Source: Excoecaria cochinchinensis (taxonomy: Eukaryota; Streptophyta; Magnoliopsida; Malpighiales; Euphorbiaceae). Taken from it: a stretch of DNA of 64,000 nt. The stretch's first letter is position 1. Each line of letters opens with the position of its first letter. The notes under the pieces are model-generated. The model did not search any database. It was not told the DNA's origin and saw only the letters and a program-made list of their open reading frames with translations. Of the stretch, positions 1 through 11,652 are shown one piece after another. Where the stretch lies: positions 9,315,001-9,379,000 of the forward strand of contig CANTUQ010000009.1 of assembly GCA_947683425.1 (NCBI GenBank), written 5' to 3'. The position numbers and the translations under genes are program-made.

Positions 1-466
1 CACGCCGACTATCATCATGAATTGCTCGAAGGCTAGCTAAAACATCACTAGGAACCTTTGCATAAATAATACCAGAATATTCGCTCCAAAGATTAAGAAA
101 TCCAGAATAATACTGCTCAATAGAAAGATTACCTTGACTGAAATTGCTAAGCTCAAGTTCTAATTGAAAACGACGAGCAGTATTATCTTGATAATAAATA
201 CGCTTTAAATAATCCCACATGTCTTTAGCAGTAGTAAAACAGCGCAAATTATTTACCATATGAGCTTCAATAGAGCCTATGATCCAGGAAACAACTCGGG
301 CATCCTTTATCTCCCATGCACAGCGTGCTGTATCATCCGTAGGAGCAGGAGAAGATCCATCAATGTGACCCCAAAGCTCCTTCCCTTTTAGAAACATCCT
401 GATCTGAAATTCCCATGCCGCATAATTCTTTCCTGAAAATCTAATACCCAAGGTCTCCGAAGTCAT
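1..466 (-). CDS. gag: copia Gag polyprotein N-terminal part (partial)
   Basis: The frame opens at an ATG at 466-464 and stays open for 155 codons to the window edge. The translation begins MTSETLGIRFSGKNYAAWEF and continues through a segment with WGHIDG, then MWDYLKRIY and QLELELSNFSQG. This is the usual N-terminal pattern of plant copia Gag (UBN2/Retrotran_gag type): a substrate-like FxGKNYxxW motif followed by helices and the MWxxLxxxY signature. Gag forms the virus-like particle that packages the element RNA. No stop or frameshift is visible, so this copy may have been intact. The zinc knuckle and pol would lie further left. The leader upstream (467-903) also has open frames, but they have no protein similarity that I recognise. 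Confidence 0.85.
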   Translation of the reverse strand, partial: MTSETLGIRFSGKNYAAWEFQIRMFLKGKELWGHIDGSSPAPTDDTARCAWEIKDARVVSWIIGSIEAHMVNNLRCFTTAKDMWDYLKRIYYQDNTARRFQLELELSNFSQGNLSIEQYYSGFLNLWSEYSGIIYAKVPSDVLASLRAIHDDSRR

Positions 467-903
467 TGCAAAACAAATTGGAAACAAGAAATTGAAGCAG
501 ATCCAGAAGCAGGAGAAGGAGATCTGAAAGCAGGAGAACCAAAAATGCAACTGTCCACCCACAAACAAAACCAAAAGACCACGTCGACACCGGAGAAGCA
601 CCGGAAATGGTATTGCGACGGCGGAGAAGTGACCGGAGAAGAAGACGCTTCCTCACGCGCTCTCACTCGTCGGCGCGTGGAATAGTACCCGAAACCTACA
701 GACGGCGCGTGAGACACACTCGCGCAACACCCGGTCACCGGACTTGGAGGACAGGCCGGAAATACACCGGCGCTACTTCCCTGGTGGGCGGTGAGACCCC
801 AATAGACCCAGAAACAGGAAACCCAAAGGAATCCAAAAAAAATACCAAAACCGAAAAAATTCCAGAAGCCAAAAAATAAACCCAGAAATTCAAAATAGCC
901 TAA
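467..903 (-). other. C1 untranslated leader
   Basis: This is the roughly 440-bp stretch between the C1 primer-binding site and the Gag ATG. In the element sense it is rich in pyrimidine tracts and CCGG-containing segments. Open frames cross it on both strands, for example 463-984 minus and 607-879 plus. They have biased composition and no recognisable domain, so I treat it as a leader. Confidence 0.6.
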
Positions 904-918
904 GTGGCTCTGATACCA
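904..918 (-). other. C1 primer-binding site (initiator-Met tRNA type)
   Basis: The minus strand reads TGGTATCAGAGCCAC directly next to the LTR end at 919. This is the standard plant initiator-methionine tRNA primer site used by copia and many gypsy elements. It fixes the element's orientation and one LTR boundary. Confidence 0.9.
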
Positions 919-1100
919 TGACAGAATTAGAGAGATCAAATGCACTCCTTGATCGTATTCAATAAAACATAGGAATTTATACAAAAATAGAGAAGCTAAC
1001 TAAGGAAACTAGTATCTGTTAACTAAGGAAACTAAATATATACATTAATACTATATATCTACACTGATATGATATTATCTACACTGATATGCTTCCCACA
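919..1100 (-). repeat. C1 5' LTR (182 bp)
   Basis: On the minus strand the LTR begins TGTGGGAAGCATATCAG and ends in CA just before the primer site. It holds a degenerate direct duplication of ATCTACACTGATATG (around 1056-1092). TG...CA ends and the adjacent primer site define it. The partner LTR is outside the window. Confidence 0.8.
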
Positions 1101-2664
1101 TAATCCATCTTATTACTCCCTGTCATATAGTATAATTCATAAAGCTTTTCAATGTTTACTCAAACTTCTGATTTTTCCTTGTTCCTAATTGTTATTATCT
1201 TGAAACAATAGTAACCTGCTTGAGAATTCATCGACATTGCTATCCAAATAGCAAATCGTTTCACTAATATCAGTATCAACTGTCATTGTCACAATATGCC
1301 ACCTTACATAGTCATCATATAGTCCAAGTCATTCTTACTAGTATCATTACATATATCTGAAAATCCGTCTTTTCAAGTAAGCATCTCCAGAATTTGAGTT
1401 ACAAATCGTTTACATTTTATTACTATCATGTCCCAAATGTTATTCTCAATCCACCTTATCAAATCATATGTACATATAACCCTTTTCATCAAATTATTTC
1501 TTACTCAAATTCCAATACAATCATGACGTACACATATATTCCCACCATTCATTTCATCATATATCTTTATATATATACCTTTATTCTATAATTATCATGT
1601 CAATCTTTTCACTTAACTCCTTTCTCATATAACATCTCATCCTTCAAATACAGAACCGCTCATTTACTAAACGCTCCTCTTGATCAAAATAACTATAAGA
1701 GTTCCCTCCTAGATTAACAGTATCACTAATTACGATTGGCTATCACTTCAAAAACATCACATATATCTTACAGTACTTATTATTTGACTATCTTGCACAA
1801 AAGTTCACAGTTTTATTCACTCTTATAAGCAAGTTCAAATCTATAGCCAATAAGTCAATCTAATCAGATACAATTCCATTCCTTACCAAAATATGTAGAA
1901 ATCTTATCCCAATTTATACCTTAATTTATTAACAAAGAAGGGTCAAACCCATCAGTTCTATAAACACAAATCTCTTACTCATTCTTATACACATTTCGTG
2001 ATCCTTCACTCTGTCTTTCTTTCTTTTCTTTTTTCTAGCTTGAAGAACTAATTCCTTATTACACTTGCTTAACTTTGTTACACTCAATGTACATTTCGCC
2101 AGCTTCCTGTCACTTGAGGCAAATGTACATGTCTGATGTTCATTAAGAAGAAACAACAGAGATAAATGCAATGGATGCTAAATCACTTATGTATGCAGAA
2201 TGATGCAATGCATTAATGCAGTTAGGATAATGGCAATGCAAGTTGCCCAACCCCTATGATGTATCACATGCAAATAATTGTTCTCATCTGTAAGGTAGCT
2301 GACAGGTGTACAGAGTGTCACAATCCTCGAAATACTTTCAATTGCAGAAAATCCAACATTGTCTAATCCTTTATCCCATATTTCCCCTCAGGAAAACTTA
2401 TACATAACTTGTATTGTACTGTACATAATCTCTAACCAGAATCTCTACAGCAACATCAAATAACTTAATAGCAGGAAACAGATTCATAATAAACTGATCA
2501 CAACTTATCACATATCACACTTAGCTGTCTCATTGCTGATGTCATCAATGTCTATCCACTCCTACCACAACACTTATACAAAATTAAAACCTCGGCATTG
2601 GCCAATGCAAAAACTATACAGACTGAACTCTAAACTCTAGTCATCCCGAACCGACTAAACCTAT
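1101..2664 (-). other. Internal region of L, no intact ORF
   Basis: This is about 1.56 kb of AT-rich sequence with no credible coding frame. Blocks around 2170-2330 align by eye with the internal regions of E1 (25050-25200) and E2 (39420-39560), including GTATGCAGAATGATGCA and TAGCTGACAGGTGTACAGAG. This places it between the Gag-tail ORF and the polypurine tract of a related element. The zinc-knuckle ORF seen in E1-E3 is not recognisable here. Confidence 0.55.
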
Positions 2665-2676
2665 GCTCTAATACCA
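2665..2676 (-). other. L primer-binding site (degenerate Met-tRNA type)
   Basis: The minus strand reads TGGTATTAGAGC, one base off the usual TGGTATCAGAGC. It lies 5 bp from the LTR end at 2682, as in E1. Confidence 0.75.
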
Positions 2677-3990
2677 CTAAATGTAACACCCGTTACCCGT
2701 ACGTAGTAAACCATACCGTGATTTGGTGGTTCACGACGACGGTCAGGGTATTACCGACACAAACATGCAAAACTTATAAAACCTTTAAGCTGAAATCCGA
2801 GTTATAAAATTTCTTACGTTTTCAAAAACACATTATAATTAACTATAAACTCATTATACAATTCCATTAAATAGTATACTTCTTCAGAATTCACTATAGA
2901 TAGATCATTTACATAACCAATATTACTTTTACAAATACTTATAATTTAAAATTACAAAACTTGCATACATTTCAAAGACTATACAAATCCTACCCTAAAA
3001 TCTCTTCATAATCTTGCATTAGCCTGGACTGCTGTGAAAAGACTCTCGAACGATCCGATCAATAGTACCTACACGGATTAAAAGAAAATCCGTGCTAAGC
3101 ATAAATCTTAGTGGGAAACACATAAATCTGGACGACCACTAAGAATGGCCGTCGAGTAAGTTCAAAGAAAAGTATAATATAGAAAATATATTCATAACAA
3201 TAATAACAAGTTAGATACTTTGAGGAGGTCATCAATATAACCACTTACTTCATATATCAACTTTTATAAATCACCTATACATTATCACACTTTTTCACAT
3301 CGTATCCATGTCACTTTGTTCACTTATTCACATACCTTTCGGTTTCCAAAATATTTTTCACACATCTTGCTTAGCAGATGCATTATCATGTAATTTATCC
3401 AATTAATAAGGCATTTAGATTACAATAATAAAATACATACTTTCATACCAGTCTCCACATATATTCATCAATTTATAACTTACTGTTTAATTCACATACT
3501 CTTGTTCATTTAATGCCTGCTAAGTCAAAGGGGTGGATAACGAGTAACACATAGATACCTGAAGGTATCAACACTATTCTCATAACACATAGATACCCGA
3601 AGGTATCAAACAATCTTTTAATTTTTTTCCAAAAACATTTTTGAATCATGAAGATCCAGTCGGGACTTGATCAGGTTCCAAATCACAGAGGCTGCAACAA
3701 CAGTAACTCTATTAGGCATGCCTAACTATCCACTACTCGACTAACGCAGGCTAAACACATATTTGTTTCTTTTAGTGATGTATATGATATTTTTAATACT
3801 TTTCATACGTGCATACTTTTATTATAGTCGCATAATAATCACACGCATAATTCATTTATAAGCTAAAGCAAAGGCTCATATACCATATGACAAACCATAA
3901 CCTTTTTATTATAATCCCATCATAATTTTTACCATATTCCTAAACATTCATTTTAACTATAGCTTATATGGTATAATATATCCAAGTTTA

Positions 3991-4098
3991 CACAACATGT
4001 CATAGGAAAAGCATAAATAAAACCCATGCCAAATAGCTCGACAACACAACATATCATAGGAAAAGCATAAATAAAACCCATGCCAAATAGCTCGACAA
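3991..4098. repeat. 54-bp tandem duplication inside the L LTR
   Basis: Two nearly identical 54-bp copies, starting at 3991 and 4045, each contain CATAGGAAAAGCATAAATAA. It is a local duplication just beside the palindrome array. Confidence 0.85.
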
Positions 4099-4121
4099 CA
4101 TGCATTCATAGCATAGAAAGA

Positions 4122-4190
4122 GTCGCGCTCGCGACAGAAAACTAGATGGCCTCTGTCGCGCTCGCGATACTAGTCGTGCTCGCGACAGAG
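4122..4190. repeat. Palindrome array of L (GTCGCG-CT-CGCGAC type)
   Basis: Three short inverted repeats of the form (CT)GTCGCG-CT-CGCGA(CAG) lie here, and a further perfect one, CTATCGCG-CT-CGCGATAG, is at 4988-5005. E2 and S1 carry the same motif class at the equivalent LTR position. Confidence 0.8.
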
Positions 4191-6393
4191 CCAAACATCA
4201 CACTCCTGTCGATTCCCAATTGAATACAACTTGACATAAAAATATACCCACTCTTACATTGTCCATAAATAATTTTATAAACATTACTTTCCCTAAATTC
4301 ATGCATTAAATTCAAGAACTTCAACGCAAGCATCTTAAACTATTCAATTTATTACGGATCACTTATTATTTAGACAATCATATAAAAACCAGTTGAGGTA
4401 CGAAATATTCATTTCCATCTTAATATCACATACAAATTTTAAGTTATAAATTATCCTACTGAAGACTTGAATCATTAATAGCTCTATAAACTTTTATAAA
4501 TCGGCACATACATGTCACATTTAATTTTAACAAGTACTAAGGCATTTAACAAAATTCAGTTGATACATTATCTTCTATGTCTGAATAAGTTTCGATGCTT
4601 TGGTTCGAACTTGGAAGGATATCCCAAGCTTCTTACGTATCCCAAGGAATTGGGAATCAGAACCCCGTAGTTGTACAAGTTCAAAGTATAGTTTTTAGAA
4701 TTTCGCTTCCAATTAGGTTTATGTTGAACGAATTCAAAGTTGTTCGACTCATTAGACTTTGAGATACCTTGGTCATTATTCTTATTTATAACCTTAGTCT
4801 CTTACATTCCTAAGTGATATCTACTTATTTACTCTTTTACAAACTCTAAACATATGATAAATATGTCTCATGAAGTTTCGATCAAGTTCGGGTCTATTTT
4901 GGAAGAGAAAACATCATAAAATATACAAACTAGAAGAGGGTAAAGGTACCCTTCAAAAGAAGAAGAAAAACACTTGTCAAGCAGATTCTATCGCGCTCGC
5001 GATAGAAGCTCGCTTCAGGTTCCTCATCAAGACAGGTCACGAGACTGCTTTCCTCTTCAAATTTCAACCTCCTAAACTAACCTCTAAACCGCATTTTTAG
5101 GACAAATTGCCTTCTTCACAAATGATTATTAGGATGTTAGCTTTAATATAGAACAAGTCTCATGTCGTTTGGACACCTAAACAATCATATATGATCAAAA
5201 CAATATATACTGCTCCCCTGAACCCAGCCAGAGAAGATACCTCTATTACCAGACAACTTTTGGGATACTTAGAGCTAAAATTAGCTCAAGTCTATTTCTA
5301 TAATATTTGTAGGAATATGTCTTAGCTTTCTAATGGTACTAGCCATACAATTTGGAGTTCTAAAATCTCACAATACAGGCTAATAACCGAATAAGGGTCA
5401 AGTGTGTTCTAACACAGTTTTTCCCCCAAAATCCTATTCACATGCACAATTTAACAATTTAAACCAACACTCACTACCATCATCATGTATCATCTTCAAC
5501 ACATTCAAGGAACTTATATAACACATGAATATATTAAAATTCATATATAATAAAGAGTTTCCAAACCTCTTTTCTTATGCTCCCAAATCGCTCAAATGAC
5601 TGCACAACCCCTTGTTTTCTTACTCTTACTTTAACTTCTCTTGTTCCCACCAAATAAAACATCCAAAATTCAGAATTACACATACTCCTACTTATCTTTA
5701 TGGTGAAGAGGAGAGGAAAAGAGGAAAGAACTAACCACTTACCTTTCTCAACCACAACTTGCATCTAATTACTTAAAACTTGAGCAAATCCACCTTAGGC
5801 TTGAATTGCTTCAATTAACGTGAGGAAGGAGGAGAGCAGTCTTCTCAATTTATTTTTTTTCCCTCACTTACCCGGCCAACAATGGCCTAAATGAAGTAAA
5901 AATTGTTTAATTAAGGCCATTAATTCCATCCTTATCTCAAGTGCCACATGTCATAATTTGAGTAGATCCCCTAAAGTTTTTTATGCCAAGCTTTCTATTT
6001 TAACCCCTTAACTTACCTTCTTTTCTTCAATTGACATAGCACTATTCTATTTCATACATTGACCCACTTAACCAACTAATTCAATCAATTTAATCCATAA
6101 TTACAAAATGACCAAAATACCCCTACCTTATACAAATAAAACTAATTAAGTTCTTTACTACAATTAATCATTTCCATCATCCCATTACACATTTTTAATC
6201 ACCAAAATAATTCTTTTCACGTCATTTAAGGCACGGCGATATAACTGTCCAATTTACTGAAACTTGCCGAAACTTTCGAATTAATGACGGTTGTGTCATT
6301 TTTGGACACTTCCGTCCCTGTCTCTAGCATATTTGATTTTTGTTACACCCTAAACTTACCCTAATCCGACTAGGGTGTATTCGGTGTGTTACA

Positions 6394-6860
6394 TCAAATG
6401 ATCCTCAAGACAGTCGTCCTAGAGGTAGAGGACGGGGTGATGGTGGACGGCCTCGGGAAAGAGATTCTTCTGAGACAGTTGATCATCCCGGGCTTGGGGC
6501 TGCAAGAGCCTATGCAATGAGAGCCCGTGACGACCAGGATGCTTCGAAAGTTATAGCCGGTAGGTTTTTGATAGATCCGGGTTCTACCCATTCCTATCTG
6601 TGTTCTGATAAATTGTGTGATGACTTGTCTAATGAGGATAAATTGGATTATGATATTTGTTTCATTAGTCCGTTAGGGCAGAGTGTGAAAGTGAATAGAG
6701 TATGTCGAAATTATCCTTTGATGGTTCAAGGTAAAGAGTTTTCGATTGATTTGATTAGGCTACCATTTCATGAGTTTGATCTTATTTTGGGCATGGATTG
6801 GCTATCTAAGCATAGAGCTATAGTATTGTCAGAGGAAAACAGTGGTGCTCAAGGATAAGG
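6394..6860 (+). pseudogene. pol: G1 Gag C-terminus and aspartic protease (broken)
   Basis: The translation starts in the Gag tail (an Arg-Gly-rich RGRGRGDGG segment). It continues into a retropepsin-like protease with FLIDPGSTHSYL, where the usual D-S/T-G reads D-P-G-S, and ends with FDLILGMDWLSKHRAIV, the conserved C-terminal protease signature. The catalytic Asp remains but the second active-site residue is Pro. The frame is lost shortly after (stop at 6856-6858) and pol resumes in another frame by 7064. An ORF that seems to start at 6340 is an accident: its first 18 codons lie in the LTR of L. The protease would cleave the Gag-Pol polyprotein. Confidence 0.85.
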
Positions 6861-8546
6861 ATCAGACGCCTGTGGTTGTAAGGGGTATAGGAATTAACTT
6901 GCTTCATAATGTGATATCGGCTATGAAATCCAAGCGGTATTTGAGGAAGGGATGTGGAGCGTATTTGGAATTGATTTTGGATTCCCAAAGACGATAAGTG
7001 AAGATACAAGATATTCCGGTAGTAAGAGACTTTGTGGATGTGTTTCCAGAGTAATTATCGGGTTTGCTGCCGAGAAAAGAAGTAGAATTGTCGGTGGATG
7101 TTGTGCTGGGTGTAACTCCAATTTCTAAGGTTCTGTATAGAATGGCTCCGGTAGAATTGAAAGAGTTGAAAAGTCAATTACAAGAGCTCTTGAATAAAGA
7201 TTTCATTCAACCGAGTGTATCACCATGGGGTGCTCCAATTCTGTTTGTCAAGAAAAAGGATGGCACTTTGAGAATGTGTATTGATTACCGGCAGATCAAT
7301 AAGGTTACGGTGAAGAATAAGTATCCGTTGCCACGGATTGAGGATCTTTTTGATCATCTTCGAGGAGCTGGAGTGTTTTCGAAGATAGACTTGATATCTG
7401 GTTATTATCAGTTGAGAGTCAAGGATGCGGATGTGGTAAAGACAGCTTATCGAATGCGTTATGGTCATTACGAATTTTTGGTGATGCCATTTGGTCTGAC
7501 TAATGTGCCCGCAGCTTTCATGGATTTGATGAATAGGGTATTCAGTCCGTATTTGGATCATTTTGTGGTAGTGTTCATCGATGACATCTTGGTTTATTCA
7601 AAGGATGAAAAGGAACATGAGGAACACTTGAGATTGGTATTGCAAGTGTTAAGAGACCATCAGTTGTATGCCAAGCTTAGCAAGTGTGAGTTTTGGTTGA
7701 AAGAGGTGACATTCCTTGGACATGTGGTTTCGGCAGAAGGTATCTGAGTAGATCCGTCCAAGGTTGAAGCTATTGTGAACTGGTTGCCACCAAAGTCTGT
7801 ACTGGAAGTGAGGAGTTTTCTGGGATTGGCTGGGTATTATAGACGGTTTGTGAAGGTCTTTTTAGTGATAGCTTTGCCTCTAACTCAGCTTCTCAGAAAG
7901 GAGGTTAAATTCTTATGGTCTGATAGGTGCCAAGCGAGTTTTGAGCAGTTGACAAATATGTCGACTATGGCTCCTGTACTTACTCAACCCGTTTTGGGTA
8001 AAGAGTATACTATGTACAGTGATTCTTCGAGTATAGGATTGGGTTGTGTTCTTATGCAAGATGGTAAAGTGATCGCTTATGCTTCCAAGCAGCTGAAACC
8101 TCATGAGCAACACTATCTGACGCATGACTTAGAACTAGCAGCAGTAGTGTTTGCTCTTAAGGTATGGCGGCATTATTTATATGGAGAGACTTGCAGGATC
8201 TTTACATATCACTAAAGTCTGAAGTATCTGCTCACTCAGAAGGAATTGAATTTAAGGCAGCGAAGATGGCTAGAGTTATTCAAAGACTACGATTGTATCA
8301 TTGATTATCATCCAGGCAAGGCTAATGTAGTAGCAGATGGTCTGAGTAGAAAATCAGTATCAGCTTTGTCTCTGAATAGAGGAAGGTGGAGGTTTGATTC
8401 AGAAGGTGCGCTTATAGCTCAGTTAAAGGCTAGATCGAGCTTGAAGCAAGTGATAGTGGATGCACAGTTGAGTGATCCAGTGTTGCAGCGTGCTTCTCAC
8501 ATGATTAAAGATGGTAAGTAAATAGGATTCTTTGTAGATAATGAGG
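6861..8546 (+). pseudogene. pol: G1 reverse transcriptase and RNase H (broken)
   Basis: In the frame of 7064-8521 the RT shows SPWGAPILFVKKKDG, MCIDYRQINKVT, YPLPRIEDL, FSKIDLISGYYQLRV and the active-site motif FIDDILVYS. These are typical of plant Tekay/Del chromoviruses. RNase H follows, with YSDSSSIGLGCVLMQ, YASKQL, and the C-terminal DYHPGKANVVADGLSRK. In-frame stops lie at 7745-7747 (a CGA-type Arg position), 8213-8215 and 8519-8521, and a frame change lies before 7064. The catalytic aspartates remain, so the damage is mainly nonsense and looks post-insertional. The piece ends at the T1 insertion point (8546/8547). The protein would copy element RNA into cDNA. Confidence 0.92.
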
Positions 8547-8787
8547 TGTAGACACCGGATCCTGAGGTGGTCCAAGATCAGGATTACCCAATGATGAAAA
8601 TAAAGACTAATTCATAAGGGAGAAAATAGGAATTGATCATCTCTTTGTCAAATTCTTCTATTTGTCTCAAAATTCTTTTAAAATGTTTATTCTTATTCTT
8701 ATTTTTATTTGTATCTTTATTTTTATCCATATTTTGCATTTTATTTTATTATATTTTCTGAAAAAAATAAAAAAAAAAAAAAATTTC

Positions 8788-8960
8788 AGCGGCCCGCGGG
8801 GGCTACCGTGCTCTGCCATGCGCGCGGCTCCGCGTGCGCGGAGCGCGCACATCTCGCCCGATCGGCGAGATTTCTCACCCATCGGCTAGATTCCTCGGCC
8901 ATCCGCACGGGTTTCCCCCCCGATCGGCGAGATTTCTCTCCGATCCTGCCCAATCTCGCC
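8788..8960. other. GC-rich palindromic pocket in the T1 LTR
   Basis: A sharply GC-rich island sits in an AT-rich LTR just after a poly-A-like tract. It contains GCTCCGCG-TG-CGCGGAGC (8827-8844) and ATCTCGCC-CGATC-GGCGAGAT (8851-8871), both perfect inverted repeats. GATCGGCGAGATTTCTC is repeated downstream. T2 has an equally placed but unrelated GC-rich island (40596-40815). Confidence 0.75.
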
Positions 8961-10146
8961 AATTTTCGCCATTTTCCACCGAAAATCAATTTTTTCACAT
9001 TTTTAGGGTAAAAAATGATTTTTTTCTTTGGATTTTTTCAGATTTTGTTAAAATTTGACAAATATTAGTCAAATTGGGTGGGTGTTAAAAGTTAAAAAAT
9101 AACAAAAAGTAATTAAAAATAAATAAAAACATTAATTATAAATATTTGACTTTTAGGATTTTATTTTAAATTTTTTAGTGGTTTTTGTTGAAATTGGGGA
9201 AGAGGGAAATGGAAAAAAGCTTGAAGTGGACTAAATTGGGGGCAGAGAATGGGGTTTTGACAGAGGATTGATTCATTTTTGAAGGGAGGAAAAAAAAGAA
9301 AATAGGGATTTTTTGGTAAGAAAAATTCTCTAAGTCAATTGATCTTTTCTAAGGCATTTTGGGGGGAGGTGTTCTTGAAGGAAGAGAGTGTATTTTGCTG
9401 GAAAAACAAGGAATTTCTTGTTCTTGGAGTTCATCTTTTCTTTTTCTCAAAATTTAAAATCATTTTCTTTAATCTTCTTAATTTTTTTTCTTAAATCTAA
9501 AAATTTTCTTCTTTAATTCCATTCTAGTTTTTCTTATATCTAAAATTTTTTATTGAACTTGAAAACTTTGAGAAAGGAAAATTAATTTCCTTAACTTGAG
9601 TTTTCTCATCAAACATCAAACACAAAAAATCAAATCATTTTTGAATTTTAGTATTCTTGAGTTATTTGATACATAAACTCAAGATTTTCTTGAACATTTT
9701 TTTCAAGTTTATTCTCGGATCTTAACAAGAGATTAGATCGGGACATCTTGCTTCCATATTACTTAATTCTGAGGGTAAAGATTTTTGGATCCATTTTTTT
9801 TTTATCTCATTTCATTTTATGTATGTTAGTTTATTTACTTTTTTCCTTGCATTGATAAATATGTGTTTTTAAGTTGAGATCTATTTTTTTAGCATGAGGT
9901 TTCAATCTTTATTTTGTTTTTGGCATGAAAATGGATAAATATATGTGATGTTTGGAAATAAAAAATAAGACTTGCATGATTTTCTCCTTTAGAATTATTT
10001 CTTGTTATTTTTTTTATGCTTAAATATTATTGTAAAATATTACATGTGTAATTACCTTTCTCTTGTCTATTCATATGATTTTACTAGATTATTATTATTA
10101 TAATTATTATTTATTGTTACTATCATCATTATATATGTTGTTATTA

Positions 10147-10147
<1 letters not shown>

Positions 10148-10186
<39 letters not shown>

Positions 10187-10206
10187 TATTGTTGCTATCA
10201 TCATTT

Positions 10207-10304
<98 letters not shown>
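10148..10304. repeat. (ATT)n / (CAT)n / (ATT)n compound microsatellite
   Basis: Runs of ATT (10148-10186), CAT (about 10206-10249) and ATT (10250-10304) lie next to each other. They give false poly-Ile and poly-Met reading frames. T2 has a related ATT tract at 41773-41832. Confidence 0.95.
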
Positions 10305-10305
<1 letters not shown>

Positions 10306-11634
10306 GTTGTTATTTTTGTTGTTGTTGTTATTGGTATTATTATTGTTATTATTTTCATTATTGTCATTATATTTTGCATGGTGTTATTTCATAATTTAGC
10401 TATAATTATTATTATTAGCGTACCTTGTATGATTTTTTATTTTATGTGTGATGTTAATATATTAAAATAATATGTTCGATTTAACTTATTCTATATTTTA
10501 TTGATGTATTAATTTATATTAGATTTCCTCTATTTACTTGATTTTGGAATTATTGCTAATATTTTTTTTTGTTGTTTTTTTTTATTGGGGCAAAAATGTC
10601 GTGCTTATTTGTTTGAGCATTGATCGTGACCAAATTTCTCGCGCCACATAGGAGTTTATATCACTTGGGTGAGACATTTCCTATCCCTGTTTATGTGACT
10701 GTATTTTGTTTGTAAATAAAATAGTTTATTTTATATGCGTGTCAAATAAAAAATCACAAAAATATTTTGTACGACAAAATTGGGATTTTTATTAATAAAT
10801 TGGGACCAATGTCCTAGATTTTAGCCAAGGAATGAAAAATATCACGAATTAAAATGAAGAATTAAATTTTCTAAAAGTGGGATCACTCATCCCGATTTTC
10901 GACCTAATGGTCAAAATAACTCTTCGATCTCTCTTCAAATAAGCATGAGGGAACCAATGTTCCTAAACCGAATAAATATCTTGATTTATGTATGTTATTT
11001 TCTATGTGTGACTTTGTTTTTTTTGTTTTAAATTTATGTTCATATATCTTGTGGGCACTTGTAATTAATTATTTTTGGGGCAATTTTATTTTCTTTCACT
11101 TGGGGGATTGTATTATGTCCCGATTTCCAATTTAAATTTTATTTAGCTTTTCTTTTCATTTTGGGGATTGTGTTTGTCCCAATTTCTCTATTGTAAATGG
11201 CGTGTTTGCTTGTTTACCATTTTATTTACCGCTTTCTTTACAGATTTCATTTTATCACTTTCTTGATGCTTGAAATGCGCTTTCAATAAATTGCACTAAT
11301 CGCGTGAGGAGAAAGATAGAATTTTCAAATCTAAAAACTCCCTTATATTTAACCAAGGCATAAATAAGAGTGAATTTCCGAACACCTTCTCTGGTTTAGA
11401 CCGTAGAGGTTAGATGACCTTTCCAAATTTCTTGTAAATTGGGTGGCGACTCTAAAATATCTCAAAGGGGCCTAAAGGCTTAATGGGACTAGATGAACTT
11501 TCCAATGTTCTATTGGGTAAGGAATTCCAAAATGTCTCATGTTGCCCAAGATCAAAAGACGTGAACCAATCTCTCGAGCCCTAGAAGCGGGTCTCGCCTA
11601 CGAGGGCCTTTGCTAGGTTCGGCGCGCATCACAG

Positions 11635-11652
11635 TGACGACTCCATTGAGGA
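11635..11652 (+). other. T1 primer-binding site (Tat/Ogre type)
   Basis: TGACGACTCCATTGAGGA follows the LTR end by 1 bp. It resembles the TGGCGACTC... primer sites of Tat/Ogre elements (tRNA-Arg has been reported for Ogre), with changes such as G to A at its third base. Confidence 0.65.

Larger units (their letters stand above)
1..1100 (-). mobile_element. C1: 5' part of a Ty1/copia LTR retrotransposon (Ale/Retrofit-like), running off the left edge
   Basis: On the minus strand the order is a short LTR (1100 to 919), primer-binding site (918 to 904), leader, then a Gag reading frame that leaves the window at base 1. The LTR is only 182 bp, which fits short-LTR copia lineages such as Ale/Retrofit; the lineage is inferred. 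The sequence to the right (from 1101) is the internal region of element L, so C1 inserted into L. The candidate right target-site copy is TAATC at 1101-1105. The left copy lies outside the window, so the insertion cannot be confirmed here. Confidence 0.85.
3069..5742 (-). other. Putative LTR-internal intron in L
   Basis: The donor is AAAG|GTAAGT with the intron starting at 5742. The acceptor is a TTTTCTTTTAATCCGTGTAG tract ending at 3069, followed by GT. The acceptor sits in a hairpin whose arms are CACGGAT and ATCCGTG. The equivalent pair of sites exists in E1, E2, E3, E4 (acceptor only) and S1. Splicing is inferred from site quality and conservation only. Confidence 0.45.
1101..6393 (-). 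mobile_element. L: non-autonomous large-LTR gypsy-derived element, 5' half
   Basis: On the minus strand this is a 3.7-kb 5' LTR (6393 to 2682), a primer-binding site, and part of a short internal region (2664 to 1101) cut by C1. The internal region shares short conserved blocks with E1 and E2, such as TAGCTGACAGGT near 2295. The LTR has the same organisation as E1-E4. L inserted into the gag/protease boundary of G1 at 6393/6394. The candidate target site TCAAA is at 6394-6398; its partner is off the left edge. Confidence 0.8.
2682..6393 (-). repeat. L 5' LTR (3712 bp)
   Basis: On the minus strand it starts TGTAACACACCG at 6393 and ends CGGGTGTTACA at 2682. In the element sense it contains a splice-donor-like AAAG|GTAAGT (exon end 5743, intron start 5742) and a small palindrome array (4190-4122, plus one copy at 5005-4988). 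Next come two GATACC/GGTATC hairpins (3607-3592 and 3569-3554), one with a TTCG loop, and the palindrome TTAGGCATGCCTAA (3725-3712). The acceptor-like hairpin block lies near 3095-3067. It is much diverged from E1-E4 but keeps the order of all these parts. Confidence 0.85.
8547..11633 (+). repeat. T1 5' LTR (3087 bp)
   Basis: It starts TGTAGACACCGG and ends CATCACA, and the primer site follows. Solo LTR T2 (40321-43076) is its homologue. Inside are an A-rich tract followed by a GC-rich pocket (8788-8960), long trinucleotide microsatellites (10148-10304), and small hairpins such as GGGATCACTCATCCC (around 10880) and GGAACCAATGTTCC (around 10950). The last two are kept in T2. Confidence 0.85.

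Noticed and set aside
463..984. 173-aa minus-strand ORF and 90-aa plus-strand ORF in the C1 leader
   Set aside because: They span the primer site and LTR edge, have biased composition, and resemble no protein.
6340..6393. Start codon of the protease ORF at 6340
   Set aside because: It lies in the LTR of L. The real frame came from upstream gag, which is outside the window.
10063..10470. Poly-Ile ORF of 135 aa
   Set aside because: Translation of the ATT/CAT microsatellite.
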